Below, in pieces: positions 52,607-61,261 of a stretch of DNA of 64,000 nt. The stretch comes from Pseudomonas lutea (GTDB lineage Bacteria > Pseudomonadota > Gammaproteobacteria > Pseudomonadales > Pseudomonadaceae). The notes under the pieces were generated by a model that had not been told where the DNA came from, searched no databases, and was given only the letters and a program-made list of their open reading frames with translations. A program made the translations under genes and the position numbers. Where the stretch lies: assembly GCF_000759445.1 (NCBI RefSeq), contig NZ_JRMB01000001.1:496001-560000 (forward strand). Reading direction: 5' to 3'. Each line of letters opens with the position of its first letter. Position 1 is the first letter of the stretch.

Positions 52607-53476
52607 ATGCCCAATTTCGCTGAACTGCTGCAACAGGGCGGGGCTCATGCCTGGCTGTACTTCCCGAGCGCTATCCTGCTGGGTGCCTTGCACGGCCTGG
52701 AGCCCGGCCATTCCAAAACCATGATGGCAGCCTTTATCGTGGCGGTCCGGGGCACGGTGAAACAGGCCATCCTGCTGGGCCTGGCCGCGACGTTGTCGCA
52801 CACCGCGGTGGTCTGGCTGGTGGCTATCGGCGGCATGTATCTGGGTGCAGGGCTGGACGCGCAGACCACCGAGCCATACTTCCAGCTTGCGTCCGCTGCC
52901 CTGATCATCGCCATTGCGCTATGGATGCTATGGCGAACGTGGCGTGGGGAACGGATGTTCACCGTGGAGCACGCGGGCGGTCATCATCACCATGACCATG
53001 ACCATGACCATGACCATGACCATGACCCTCATCATGACCATCATGACCATCATGACGGCACCCATCCGATGGACGCGGCCCTGTCTGCGGATGGCTATCA
53101 GGACGCCCACGAGCGCGCCCACGCCGACGACATCCGCAAGCGCTTCACCCAGCGTAAGGTCAGCACCGGCCAGATCATCGTCTTCGGCCTGACGGGCGGG
53201 CTCATTCCATGCCCGGCCGCCATCACCGTGCTGTTGCTGTGTCTTCAGGTGAAGGAGGTCGCGCTGGGCGGGATGCTGGTCTTGAGTTTCAGCATCGGCC
53301 TGGCCCTCACGCTGGTCACCGTCGGCGTTGCCGCAGCCGTCGGGGCCCGTAAAGCCTCCAGCCGCTGGCCCTGGTTGAGTGCCTTGGCACGTCGGGCGCC
53401 TTACTTGTCCAGCGTGTTGATCATTGCAGTCGGTGTGTACGTGGGCGTGCACGGCTGGATCGGGCTGAACGTTTAG
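52607..53476 (+). CDS. rcnA: Nickel/cobalt efflux protein RcnA
   Basis: A 289-residue NicO-family exporter with six membrane helices. HGLEPGHSKTMMAAF in the first helix carries the metal-binding His residues. The central cytoplasmic loop is extraordinarily rich in His and Asp (HHHHDHDHDH...), encoded by six perfect CATGAC repeats at 52991-53026 followed by degenerate ones to ~53055. The second half has GLTGGLIPCPAAITVLLLC. ATG at 52607; the longer frame from 52520 overlaps rcnR and is rejected. Confidence 0.93.
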   Translation: MPNFAELLQQGGAHAWLYFPSAILLGALHGLEPGHSKTMMAAFIVAVRGTVKQAILLGLAATLSHTAVVWLVAIGGMYLGAGLDAQTTEPYFQLASAALIIAIALWMLWRTWRGERMFTVEHAGGHHHHDHDHDHDHDHDPHHDHHDHHDGTHPMDAALSADGYQDAHERAHADDIRKRFTQRKVSTGQIIVFGLTGGLIPCPAAITVLLLCLQVKEVALGGMLVLSFSIGLALTLVTVGVAAAVGARKASSRWPWLSALARRAPYLSSVLIIAVGVYVGVHGWIGLNV

Positions 53477-53522
53477 GCACCTGTCGCAGCGGTACAGGGG
53501 CTGAATATCCTTAGTGCAGCGT

Positions 53523-53545
53523 GCGCGGTGTCACTGACACCGCGC
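53523..53545. terminator. Perfect palindrome behind rcnA
   Basis: GCGCGGTGTCA, one C, then TGACACCGCGC. A hairpin of eight or more GC-rich pairs, 47 bases after the rcnA stop; no U run. Confidence 0.5.
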
Positions 53546-53564
53546 GTCCTTCCAGTGGACCCAG

Positions 53565-54196
53565 GCAGACCGGATGCCTTCAGTGGGGTGGGCACACCGA
53601 GTGCCTTCTGTGGGACTGGCTTCAGCCGGGAAGGCGTCAGTCGTCTTGCCACAGAATCGATGCCGTTCAAACAGGCCTCTTCCCGGCTGAAGCCGGTCCC
53701 ACGGGCACACCGCGCGTGCCTTCACTGGGACCGGCTTTAGCCGGGAAGGCGTCAGTCGCCATGCCTCGGAACAGATGGCGTTCAAACAGGCCTCTTCCCG
53801 GCTGAAGCCAGTCCCACTGGCACACCGCGTGCCTTCAGTGGGACCGGCTTTAGCCGGGAAGGCGTCAGTCGCCATGCCTCGGAATAGATGGCGTTCAAAC
53901 AGGCCTCTTCCCGGCTGAAGCCGGTCCCACGGGCACACCGAGTGCCTTCAGTGGGACTGGCTTTAGCCGGGAAGGCGTTAGTCGTCATGCCACAGAATCG
54001 ATGGTGTTCAAACAGGCCTCTTCCCGGCTGAAGCCGGTCCCACTGACACCGCGCATACCGGGTAGGACCGGCTTCAGCCGGGAAGGCGTCGGTTGCCACG
54101 CCTCGGTGCAGTGTGCCGCCGCCGGCATTCCCGGCTAAAGCCGGTCCTACTAAGTAAACGCGCCGCTGTTGTAGGACCGGCTTTAGCCGGGAAGGC
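53565..54196. repeat. Tandem BIME array, ~113-bp unit
   Basis: A gene-free array of REP pairs. Each unit contains GGGACCGGCTTTAGCCGGG (or a one-base variant), GCGTCAGTCG, a spacer with GAATCGAT/GAATAGAT, AAACAGGCCTCTTC, and an inverted REP CCCGGCTGAAGCCGGTCCCA. The AACAGGCC element begins at 53671, 53785, 53898 and 54011, so the period is 113-114 bases over four units, followed by two more diverged REP pairs up to the chrA stop. Frames running through it on the minus strand are not genes. Confidence 0.9.
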
Positions 54197-54197
54197 G

Positions 54198-55574
54198 TCA
54201 GCGCAGCAGGTGGACACACAGCCCTGCCGCGGCGCATCCCAGCAACACCGTGATCACCCCGCGCTTGAAGCGAAACAGGGCGACCGCTGCGCCAATGGCG
54301 ATCAGCAAGGACGGCCACTCAAGTCCTGCACTGAAGCCGTTGGGCCAAAGCACGTGGTAGCCGAAAAAGCAGGCAAGATTGAGAATCACACCCACCACGG
54401 CGGCAGTGATGGCGGTCAGCGGGGCGGTGAAGGAGAGCTCATTGTGGGTCGATTCCACCAGCGGCCCACCGGCGAGGATGAACAGAAAAGACGGCAGGAA
54501 GGTGAACCAGGTCACCAGCGCGGCAGCGACGGCCCCTGCAACAAACGCCTGCTCCGGCCCGAAGACGTGCAGGACATAGGCCCCGACGAATCCGACATAG
54601 GCCACCACCATGATCAGTGGGCCCGGCGTGGTCTCGCCGAGCGCCAGGCCATCGATCATCTGCGTCGGCGTCAACCAGCCATAGTGACTGACCGCGCCCT
54701 GGTAAACGTAGGGGAGCACCGCGTACGCACCGCCGAACGTCAACAGCGCAGCCTTGGTGAAGAACCAGCCCATCTGCGTGAGTGTGCCCTCCCAACCGAA
54801 GAGTGCGGTCAGGACCGCCATGGGCAATACCCATAACACGACGCCTGCGGCACCGAGGTATGTGAGCCTGAGCCACGTAAAGCGCGCATGGTCCGGTGGC
54901 GGCGTATGGTCATCGATCAGGGCCGGGCCAAAGGATGCGTTCGCCGCGGCGTGCCCGCCGTCCCTGAACATCTCCGGCACCCATCGACCGCCCAGATAGC
55001 CCACCAGCGCAGCCGCCAGCACGATCAGCGGGAAGGGAACATTGAAGGCAAAGACAGCGGTGAACGAGGCTGCAGCAATGGCCCATAGCCCGTTGTTTTT
55101 CAGCACGCGCGAGCCGATCCGATGAGCCGCTTGCAGCACAATGGCCGTGACGGCGGGCTTGATCCCGTAAAACAACCCGGCCACGACGGGGAGTTCGCCA
55201 AACGCGATGTAGAGCCACGACAGTGCGATCAAAATGAACAGCGAGGGCAGCACAAACAGCGCGCCGGCGATCACGCCGCCTTTTGTCCGGTGCATCAGCC
55301 AGCCAATGTACGTCGCCAGTTGCTGGGCTTCAGGCCCCGGCAAGACCATGCAGTAGTTGAGTGCATGCAGAAACCGGCGCTCGGAAATCCAGCGTCGGCG
55401 CTCCACCAGCTCCTGGTGCATGATCGAGATTTGCCCGGCCGGGCCGCCGAAGCTGATAAAGCCAAGCTTCAGCCAGAACCAGAATGCCGTACGCAAACTG
55501 ACGGGGGCAGGGGTGGACAGCTCCTCTTCAGGCTCCGGCTTCAATGTGCCGCTCATGGGCGAATGCTCTTTCAT
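54198..55574 (-). CDS. chrA: Chromate transporter ChrA
   Basis: A 458-residue CHR-family exporter with two homologous halves. First half: FWLKLGFISFGGPAGQISIMHQELVERRRWISERRFLHALNYCMVLPGPEAQQLATYIGWLMH; second half: FFTKAALLTFGGAYAVLPYVYQ and DGLALGETTPGPLIMVVAYVGFVGAYV. It exports chromate in exchange for or with protons. Two Met starts are possible (55574 and 55556). No chrB regulator is adjacent. The gene ends in the BIME array. Confidence 0.92.
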   Translation of the reverse strand: MKEHSPMSGTLKPEPEEELSTPAPVSLRTAFWFWLKLGFISFGGPAGQISIMHQELVERRRWISERRFLHALNYCMVLPGPEAQQLATYIGWLMHRTKGGVIAGALFVLPSLFILIALSWLYIAFGELPVVAGLFYGIKPAVTAIVLQAAHRIGSRVLKNNGLWAIAAASFTAVFAFNVPFPLIVLAAALVGYLGGRWVPEMFRDGGHAAANASFGPALIDDHTPPPDHARFTWLRLTYLGAAGVVLWVLPMAVLTALFGWEGTLTQMGWFFTKAALLTFGGAYAVLPYVYQGAVSHYGWLTPTQMIDGLALGETTPGPLIMVVAYVGFVGAYVLHVFGPEQAFVAGAVAAALVTWFTFLPSFLFILAGGPLVESTHNELSFTAPLTAITAAVVGVILNLACFFGYHVLWPNGFSAGLEWPSLLIAIGAAVALFRFKRGVITVLLGCAAAGLCVHLLR

Positions 55575-55594
55575 GGCGCAGGCGAGGGCGAGTG

Positions 55595-55810
55595 TCAGAC
55601 CTTTTTATCCGCCAAGCCAGCCTCTGCCTCGTTGTTGCTAGCCGAACCAGCTGGGGCGGCGATAGCATCAGGTTCAACCGCCGCTTCGGTGGCGAGCTTG
55701 AGACGGTCGGCTTTGCTGACGTAGGTGGACTTGTTCTTCGGCGCCAGCTTGGCGCTCGCCTTTTTCGCGTTGGCCTTCAAAATCTGGTTGAGTTTCTTGC
55801 GACGGTTCAT
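55595..55810 (-). CDS. DUF2986-family small protein
   Basis: A 71-residue, Lys/Ala-rich protein beginning MNRRKKLNQILKANAKKASAK, the typical opening of DUF2986. The C-terminal half is acidic and low in complexity, probably disordered. It lies 20 bases upstream of chrA in the same direction and may be co-transcribed. Function unknown. Confidence 0.8.
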   Translation of the reverse strand: MNRRKKLNQILKANAKKASAKLAPKNKSTYVSKADRLKLATEAAVEPDAIAAPAGSASNNEAEAGLADKKV

Positions 55811-55973
55811 GCCTGGTTACCCGGTGTGCAGATGCGTGACGGTTTAAGTGCGGGCAGTGAATCAGATCAGCGACAAATCTTCCACACAGTCCTTGGCAAG
55901 GGGGCGCCCAGCGGTTATGAAACACCACGCGGAGCCGACCGCGCTTGCTCGACCATTCGCCTGGAGCCCCACG

Positions 55974-56600
55974 ATGGACTTTGAAGACAGCTCGCCCGTC
56001 ACAACCCTGCAGGCGCTCGAAGCCTTGTATGGCCCCATCGCCGCGCCGTCACTGGTCAAAGAGGTCGACCACATTCACCCCGTGTATCGGCCATTTATCG
56101 AGGCCTCGACCTTCGTTGTGCTTGCGTCCTCCGGCGCGGGGGGGCTGGACGCCTCACCCCGGGGCGATCAGGCGGGTTTCGTGCATATCCACGACAGCCA
56201 CACCCTGTATTTGCCGGACCGTCGCGGCAACAACCGCATTGATACGCTGCGCAACATCATTGAGGACCCTCGGGTTGCGCTGCTGTTTCTGGTGCCGGGC
56301 GTGGGCGAGACGCTGCGAGTCAATGGCACGGCGCACATCTGTATCGCGCCTGACCTGCTGGCCCGATTCGCGGTGGACGGCAAGCCGCCGAAGTCGGTGA
56401 TTCGGGTCACGGTGAGCAGCGTTTACTTTCAGTGCAGCAGGGCGGTCATCCGCGCCGGACTCTGGGATTCATCCCGGCACGTGCCGCGAAGTGCGCTGCC
56501 AACCGCCGGGCAAATTCTCAAAGCGGTCTCTCAGGCCGCCATCGATGGCGAGGCGTACGACAAGGCGCTACCGGGAAGGATCGCCGACACGCTGTACTGA
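55974..56600 (+). CDS. Pyridoxamine-5'-phosphate-oxidase-family FMN-binding protein
   Basis: A 208-residue split-barrel flavin-binding protein. Motifs: RPFIEASTFVVLASSGAGGLDASPRGDQAGFVHI, LPDRRGNNRIDTLRNIIEDPRVALLFLVPGVGETLRVNGTA, and FQCSRAVIRAGLWD. This pattern is that of the MSMEG_1061/DUF1024-like PPOX group, whose substrate is not known. ATG at 55974 has GGAG at 8 bases upstream. The frame is open from 55848 but the earlier part has no family counterpart. Confidence 0.83.
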   Translation: MDFEDSSPVTTLQALEALYGPIAAPSLVKEVDHIHPVYRPFIEASTFVVLASSGAGGLDASPRGDQAGFVHIHDSHTLYLPDRRGNNRIDTLRNIIEDPRVALLFLVPGVGETLRVNGTAHICIAPDLLARFAVDGKPPKSVIRVTVSSVYFQCSRAVIRAGLWDSSRHVPRSALPTAGQILKAVSQAAIDGEAYDKALPGRIADTLY

Positions 56601-56719
56601 CCGGCGGAATCGGAGCACCCAAGACGGGAAGAGGACCCGCTCTTGCGCGCGGTGCAACAGTGGGGCTGAGCGTGCTGACGAAGCGATGTCCTGATCGCAG
56701 AGATGCGTCGGCTGAACGG

Positions 56720-56752
56720 GCGACTTCGCGAGCAAGCTCACTCCCACAGGTT
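56720..56752. repeat. Solitary REP-like element
   Basis: GACTTCGCGAGCAAGCTCACTCCCACAGG resembles the Pseudomonas REP type with GAGCAAGCTC core, between the PPOX gene and a LysR gene. It folds as a hairpin around the core. Confidence 0.6.
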
Positions 56753-56851
56753 GAACGGTATTCGCAGTTGTGACGTTGATCCTGGGGGTGGCCCGATGAC
56801 AGCTTCCGCCCTACCATTGATGCTCATCTTCGATCAACGCGACGGGCCGCC

Positions 56852-57760
56852 GTGAATATCAACTTTGACCTCAACGACCTTCAGGCTTTTCGTGCCGTGG
56901 TGGAGAAGGAAGGCTTTCGCCGCGCGGCGGATTCCATCCGTATCACCCAGTCGGCCCTGAGCCGGCGTATCGAAAAACTCGAATCGGCGTTAGGCGTGAA
57001 GCTCTTCGAGCGGACCACGCGCAAGGTGTCGCTGACCAATGTCGGTCGCGCATTCCTGCCGCAAGTGGAACGGCTGCTCGATGACCTCGACCTGGCACTG
57101 CTCAGCATCGGCGACGGCGGGGCCACTCGCAGGGGCACGTTGACCATCGCTTGTGTGCCTTCGGCGGCGTATTACTTCATGCCCCATGCCATCCGCAGTT
57201 TCCATGGGCAGTTTCCGCTGATTAAAATCAGGCTGATCGACGCGTCAGCCAATGAGGTCAGCGCCGCCGTGGCTTCCGGCGAAGCGGATTTCGGTGTGGG
57301 CTTCACCGGCAACCTGGCACCGGAAATCGAGTTCAGTGCGTTGCTGGAAGAGCGCTACGTGATTGCCTGTCGTCGCGACCATCCCCTGGCCACACGCGAC
57401 GTCGTCACCTGGGCGCAAGCCTACGAATACGAGCACATCACCCTCGACAAATCCTCGGGCAACCGTCTGGTGCTGGACCGTGCGCTGGCGGGTCTGAAAA
57501 TGGGCAAGGAAAGCGTGTGTGAAGCGCGGCACGTGACCACGGTGCTCGGGCTGATCGAGGCGGGATTGGGGATTGCTGCGGTGCCGTCGATTGCCATGCC
57601 GCTCTCGCCTCATCCGATCCTGGCGAGCGTGGCGTTGATCGAACCGGAGGTGGTCAGGCACATGGGCCTGTTGAAGCGCCGCGGGCGCACGTTGACGCCT
57701 GCGGCTCTGGAACTGGAGCAGCGCATTCGTGCGCTGCCCGGTACCTTACCGAGGGACTGA
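56852..57760 (+). CDS. LysR-family transcriptional regulator
   Basis: A 302-residue LysR protein starting at GTG 56852. Helix-turn-helix: LNDLQAFRAVVEKEGFRRAADSIRITQSALSRRIEKLESALG; effector-binding domain ~90-300. It is convergent with the binding-protein/MHS-transporter unit downstream and their coding ends overlap by 15 bases. Whether it regulates that unit is not clear from the arrangement, though regulators of tricarboxylate uptake are often LysR proteins. Confidence 0.87.
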   Translation: MNINFDLNDLQAFRAVVEKEGFRRAADSIRITQSALSRRIEKLESALGVKLFERTTRKVSLTNVGRAFLPQVERLLDDLDLALLSIGDGGATRRGTLTIACVPSAAYYFMPHAIRSFHGQFPLIKIRLIDASANEVSAAVASGEADFGVGFTGNLAPEIEFSALLEERYVIACRRDHPLATRDVVTWAQAYEYEHITLDKSSGNRLVLDRALAGLKMGKESVCEARHVTTVLGLIEAGLGIAAVPSIAMPLSPHPILASVALIEPEVVRHMGLLKRRGRTLTPAALELEQRIRALPGTLPRD

Positions 57761-58522
57761 GTCCAGCCCGGTTTGGCGAACGCTGGCCTGGGCATCGGGG
57801 GACGACAGGAAGTCCAGCAATTGCTTCGCTTCAGCCGGGTGATCGGCATTCTTCGGGATACCAGCGGCGTAGCGCGTGACCGATTGCACATTCTCCGGGA
57901 TTTTGCCGACGAAGGTCACGCCCGGCACGGGCAGCAGCTCGGCCACCTGCTGGAAGCCTAGCTGGTAGTCGCCCTTGGCGACGACAGACGCGACGGGAAT
58001 GCGCTCGATCATTTTGCCTTTAGGCGCGAGCTGCTGCTGGATGCCGAGCTTTTTGAACAGCTCCTTCTCGATATACACGCCGCTCGCGCTGTCTGAATAC
58101 GCCACTGACTTGGCCGCCAGCAAGGTGTTTTTCAGCTCCGTATCGGTGCCGATGGCGGGCTCGTCCGCGCCCGCTTTGACGACCATGCCGATGCGTGAAT
58201 CGGCCAGTTCTACACGGCTGCCGGCGTCGACCTTGCCCTGCATGATCAGGTCATCCAGCGCGTAGCCGACCATGATCACCACGTCGGCGTGCTCGCCCCG
58301 GTCGAGGCGGTTGGGTATCGCCTCGGCGGCTTTGCCCATGGACGGGCCGAGGACGGTTTTTAGCGTGTTACCGCTGTGCTCGGCATACTGCGGGCCGAGG
58401 CGTTGATACGCCGCGGTGAAGCCGCCCGAGGTCATGACGGTCAGCTCCTGCGCTTGTGCAACGTTGCCATACGCGCAGCAGGCGAGGGCCAGGACGGAGA
58501 GATGTTTGAACAGGGCATTCAT
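57746..58522 (-). CDS. Periplasmic substrate-binding protein, ModA-like
   Basis: A 258-residue secreted protein: signal peptide HLSVLALACCAYGNVAQA, then ELTVMTSGGFTAAYQRLGPQYAEHSG, SADxV-like region (HADVVIMVGYALDDLI), VAYSDSASGVYIEKELFKKLG and a C-terminal helical part. It matches the type II binding proteins of the molybdate/extracellular solute-binding group, but no ABC permease or ATPase gene is nearby. It lies 11 bases behind an MHS transporter gene; a shared ligand such as an organic acid anion is an inference. The frame continues upstream to 58813, but only as a shadow. Confidence 0.82.
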   Translation of the reverse strand: MNALFKHLSVLALACCAYGNVAQAQELTVMTSGGFTAAYQRLGPQYAEHSGNTLKTVLGPSMGKAAEAIPNRLDRGEHADVVIMVGYALDDLIMQGKVDAGSRVELADSRIGMVVKAGADEPAIGTDTELKNTLLAAKSVAYSDSASGVYIEKELFKKLGIQQQLAPKGKMIERIPVASVVAKGDYQLGFQQVAELLPVPGVTFVGKIPENVQSVTRYAAGIPKNADHPAEAKQLLDFLSSPDAQASVRQTGLDSVPR

Positions 58523-58533
58523 AATGACGTCCT

Positions 58534-59832
58534 TCAGGCAGTAGCCAGTGATTGGGCGGCGAGACGGCGGTACAGCATCAACGTCGCGGTAAAGGCGCAG
58601 AAAGCAGCGAAGATCATCCAGTACGCCGGGGCAGCCTTGTCGCCCGTCAGGTGGATAAGCCAGGTCGAAATGGCCGGGGTAAAGCCGCCGAAGATGGCCG
58701 TGGCCAGGCTGTAGGCCAGGGAGAAACCGGCCACACGCACTTCCACCGGCATCATCTCGGTCAGCGCCGGAATCATCGCGCCATTGTAAATACCGTAGAG
58801 GAACGAGAACCACAGCAGCACTTCGAGCATGTGCGCGAAGGTTGGCGCCTGGGCGAGAAACGACAGCGCCGGATAGGCCGTCAGCAGGGTCAGCAGGGAC
58901 ATCGACAACAGCAGCGGTTTACGCCCCAGCCGGTCACTGAGTGCGCCGCCGATGGGCAGCCAGATGAAGTTCGACACGCCCACCAGCAGCGTGACGATGA
59001 GCGCATCGCTGGTGCTCAGTTGCAACACGGAGCGGCCGAAGGTCGGCGCGTACACGGTGATCATGTAGAACGCGGTGGTGGTCATCGCCACCATCAGCAT
59101 GCCGAGGATGACCACGCTGGCGTTGCTGAACAGCGTGCTGAAAACCATTTTCATGGTCGGCCGGTGCTTGCGCGTGGTGAACTCCTCGGTTTCCTCAAGG
59201 CTGCGGCGCAGCAGGAAGATGAACGGGATGATCAGGCAACCAACGGCGAACGGAATGCGCCAGCCCCACGCCGACAGCTCGGCAGGCGCCAGCCATTGGT
59301 TGAGGGTGTAGCCCAGCGCGGCGGCCACCACGATAGCCACTTGTTGACTGGCGGACTGCCAACTGGCGTAGAAGCCTTTGCGGCCCGGCGTCGCCATCTC
59401 GGCCAGATAAACCGACACGCCGCCCATTTCCGCACCTGCGGAAAAGCCCTGCAGCAGCCGGCCCAGCAACACCAGCGCGGGCGCCCACAAGCCTATTGAG
59501 GCGTAGCCAGGGACGAGGACGATCAGCAAGGTGCCGCTGGCCATGATTGCCAGCGTCACGATCAGGCCACGACGGCGCCCGACGTCATCGATATAGGCAC
59601 CCAACAACACGGCGCCCAGCGGCCGCATGAGGAAGCCCGCACCGAACACGGCGAAGGTCATCATCAACGAGGCGAACTCATTGGTGGCGGGGAAGAAGGC
59701 GGCGGCGATCTGGGTGGCGTAGAAGCCGAAGAGGAAGAAGTCGAACTGTTCCAGGAAGTTTCCGGACGTGACCCGGAAGACCATCCCGGCCCTGGACTTC
59801 CCGGAGGAGGCCTGGCGTGGCGGCTGATGCAT
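58534..59832 (-). CDS. MFS citrate/tricarballylate:H+ symporter-like (MHS family)
   Basis: A 432-residue symporter with twelve helices. MHS signatures: [83 protein letters not shown]. The variant with EQFDFFLFG is close to citrate and tricarballylate transporters (CitA/TcuC). ATG at 59832 has GGAG-poor context; the frame from 59892 adds an unlikely tail. It reads into the binding-protein gene, so both form one unit. Confidence 0.86.
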   Translation of the reverse strand: MHQPPRQASSGKSRAGMVFRVTSGNFLEQFDFFLFGFYATQIAAAFFPATNEFASLMMTFAVFGAGFLMRPLGAVLLGAYIDDVGRRRGLIVTLAIMASGTLLIVLVPGYASIGLWAPALVLLGRLLQGFSAGAEMGGVSVYLAEMATPGRKGFYASWQSASQQVAIVVAAALGYTLNQWLAPAELSAWGWRIPFAVGCLIIPFIFLLRRSLEETEEFTTRKHRPTMKMVFSTLFSNASVVILGMLMVAMTTTAFYMITVYAPTFGRSVLQLSTSDALIVTLLVGVSNFIWLPIGGALSDRLGRKPLLLSMSLLTLLTAYPALSFLAQAPTFAHMLEVLLWFSFLYGIYNGAMIPALTEMMPVEVRVAGFSLAYSLATAIFGGFTPAISTWLIHLTGDKAAPAYWMIFAAFCAFTATLMLYRRLAAQSLATA

Positions 59833-59998
59833 AGTGTTCTCCAGCGTTTTTTTTGAGTTTGTAAGCGCTTGTAACTGGAGATTCTGTGGCAATTTTCAGA
59901 TGGCGATAATCGTTATTTTTTCATCCATTGATGCATGGATCAGATCAATCCTGGCGTGGGTGGTTCGCGTTGGTAGCACAGGATTGCGTGGGGGTAGT

Positions 59999-60023
59999 CG
60001 GCAGCCGCAGTGAGCGGCTGCCG
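59999..60023. terminator. GC-rich hairpin
   Basis: CGGCAGCCGC and GCGGCTGCCG form a 10-bp stem around AGTGA, 14 bases from the end of the EthD gene. Suited to end the EthD-gene transcript on the minus strand, though no U run follows there. Confidence 0.55.
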
Positions 60024-60036
60024 TCTTGAGGCGCTG

Positions 60037-60909
60037 TTACGCCAGCGTCCCGTTGAGCATCAGTGCTTCGACATCCGGCGCGACCTGGTTAACCGCGCCC
60101 AGATATTCAATGAGCTCCGCGGCGCGGCTACCGCGCAGGCCGGCCGTGGTCAACGATTTGTCGCGCACGTAGGTGTAGAGGCCGGAGACCGCAAACGCCT
60201 TGAGCTGGGCGATGTGTTGCGCCTGCTTGGGCAAGGTGTTCTGAAATACATCGCTCTGGAAAAAACGCCGACGGGCCAGCGGCGTGCGGAAGGCAATCTC
60301 CATGATCGCCAGCTCTGCGCGCGCGTCGTTGGCGAAATGCGCGACGTTTGGGGCCGGCGGGTGCTGGCCGTCATTCTCGAACGGTTCGCACAGGTGCAGG
60401 CACACTTTGACCACGTCGTCCGAGCCTGCCAGCAGCGGTCCCAGATCGGATTCCAAATAGCCGTGCAACTGTGTCAGCGCCTCGCGCGGGCTGAAATGCA
60501 CGTGAATCCGGTCGAACGTATCGGTGCCGTTGAACCGCTCGTCAGCCAGCGCATTGGTCAGCGTCATCGAGCCTTGGGGCAGGGCGTAGGCCAGGGTTTC
60601 ATCAAACATGTTCTGCTCGTCCGAGAACAGAATCGGGCTGGCCTCCTGAAACACCTTCTGGTCGGCGGCGGACTCGAATCCGATCTCCACGCCGCCGTCG
60701 AGTTCGTAGTCCTGAAGGGTCTCGATGCCCTCAGCCAGCGGCCAGAGATGAGCGTCCTGTTCCCGCGAGAAGTGGTGCTGGATGTACAAGCCCAGGCCGG
60801 GCAGTCGCGAGCACAGCGGGCCATGCACGTCACGCCAGTAGTGCGCAAACACCTCGTGGGGCACGCGTTCGCGCCTTTTGACGGTCGTGTAGCTGTTGAA
60901 TTCGATCAT
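60037..60909 (-). CDS. EthD-domain protein
   Basis: A 290-residue protein beginning MIEFNSYTTVKRRERVPHEVFAHYWRDVHGPLCSRLPGL, the EthD (dimeric alpha-beta barrel) signature with H, Y and W of the HYWRDVHGPL motif. A second barrel-like part with RIHVHFSPREALTQLHGYLESDLGPLL follows at ~135, so it is a two-domain form. Known EthD proteins assist ether degradation or act in polyketide modification; here the role is unknown. Three genes on the minus strand (NYN protein, small protein, EthD) may be co-transcribed. Confidence 0.82.
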   Translation of the reverse strand: MIEFNSYTTVKRRERVPHEVFAHYWRDVHGPLCSRLPGLGLYIQHHFSREQDAHLWPLAEGIETLQDYELDGGVEIGFESAADQKVFQEASPILFSDEQNMFDETLAYALPQGSMTLTNALADERFNGTDTFDRIHVHFSPREALTQLHGYLESDLGPLLAGSDDVVKVCLHLCEPFENDGQHPPAPNVAHFANDARAELAIMEIAFRTPLARRRFFQSDVFQNTLPKQAQHIAQLKAFAVSGLYTYVRDKSLTTAGLRGSRAAELIEYLGAVNQVAPDVEALMLNGTLA

Positions 60910-60982
60910 GCGGCACCTGTCATTCGGGAAATAATCAGTCGTAGTGATCCGATGCAGGTGCCGCGGCAGGGTTCAAAGCAAT

Positions 60983-61231
60983 TTAGCGGGGCTCCCCGGT
61001 GGCCGCATGGGTCACTTTGATGTCGGTTAGACCGAGTTGGCCGGCCTGTTCGACGACTTGATCCGGCGACGCATCGGCGTTGGGCATGATCAGGCTGTTT
61101 TCGCTGTCGCCGAAATGCAGCTGGAGCAGGTGCATCGCCGCGTCGGCCACCGACAGCTGCGGCGCGTTCAGGTCGAATCGGTGGCTGCGTGGCTCGCCGT
61201 TGTAGCGATAGTCAACGAGGTAATCAGGCAT
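60983..61231 (-). CDS. Small hypothetical protein
   Basis: An 82-residue protein, MPDYLVDYRYNGEPRSHRFDLNAP..., with a ubiquitin-like alternation of strands and one helix (SVADAAMHLLQLHFGDSENS). Codon use is typical of coding DNA, and a GGAG lies 7 bases before the ATG at 61231. It lies between the NYN protein gene (30 bases) and the EthD gene (73 bases). No family recognised. Confidence 0.7.
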   Translation of the reverse strand: MPDYLVDYRYNGEPRSHRFDLNAPQLSVADAAMHLLQLHFGDSENSLIMPNADASPDQVVEQAGQLGLTDIKVTHAATGEPR

Positions 61232-61261
61232 GACGAACTCCGGAATGAGAAGGTAAAGGCG

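Noticed and set aside
53531..54318. Two minus-strand frames made of repeating RLKPVP and GTGFSREEA peptides
   Set aside because: They translate REP sequences of the BIME array; repeats of this type often give such open frames, and they are not genes.
58552..59499. Plus-strand frame of 315 codons opposite the second MHS transporter
   Set aside because: Antisense shadow, very rich in Gln, Arg and His, without motifs.
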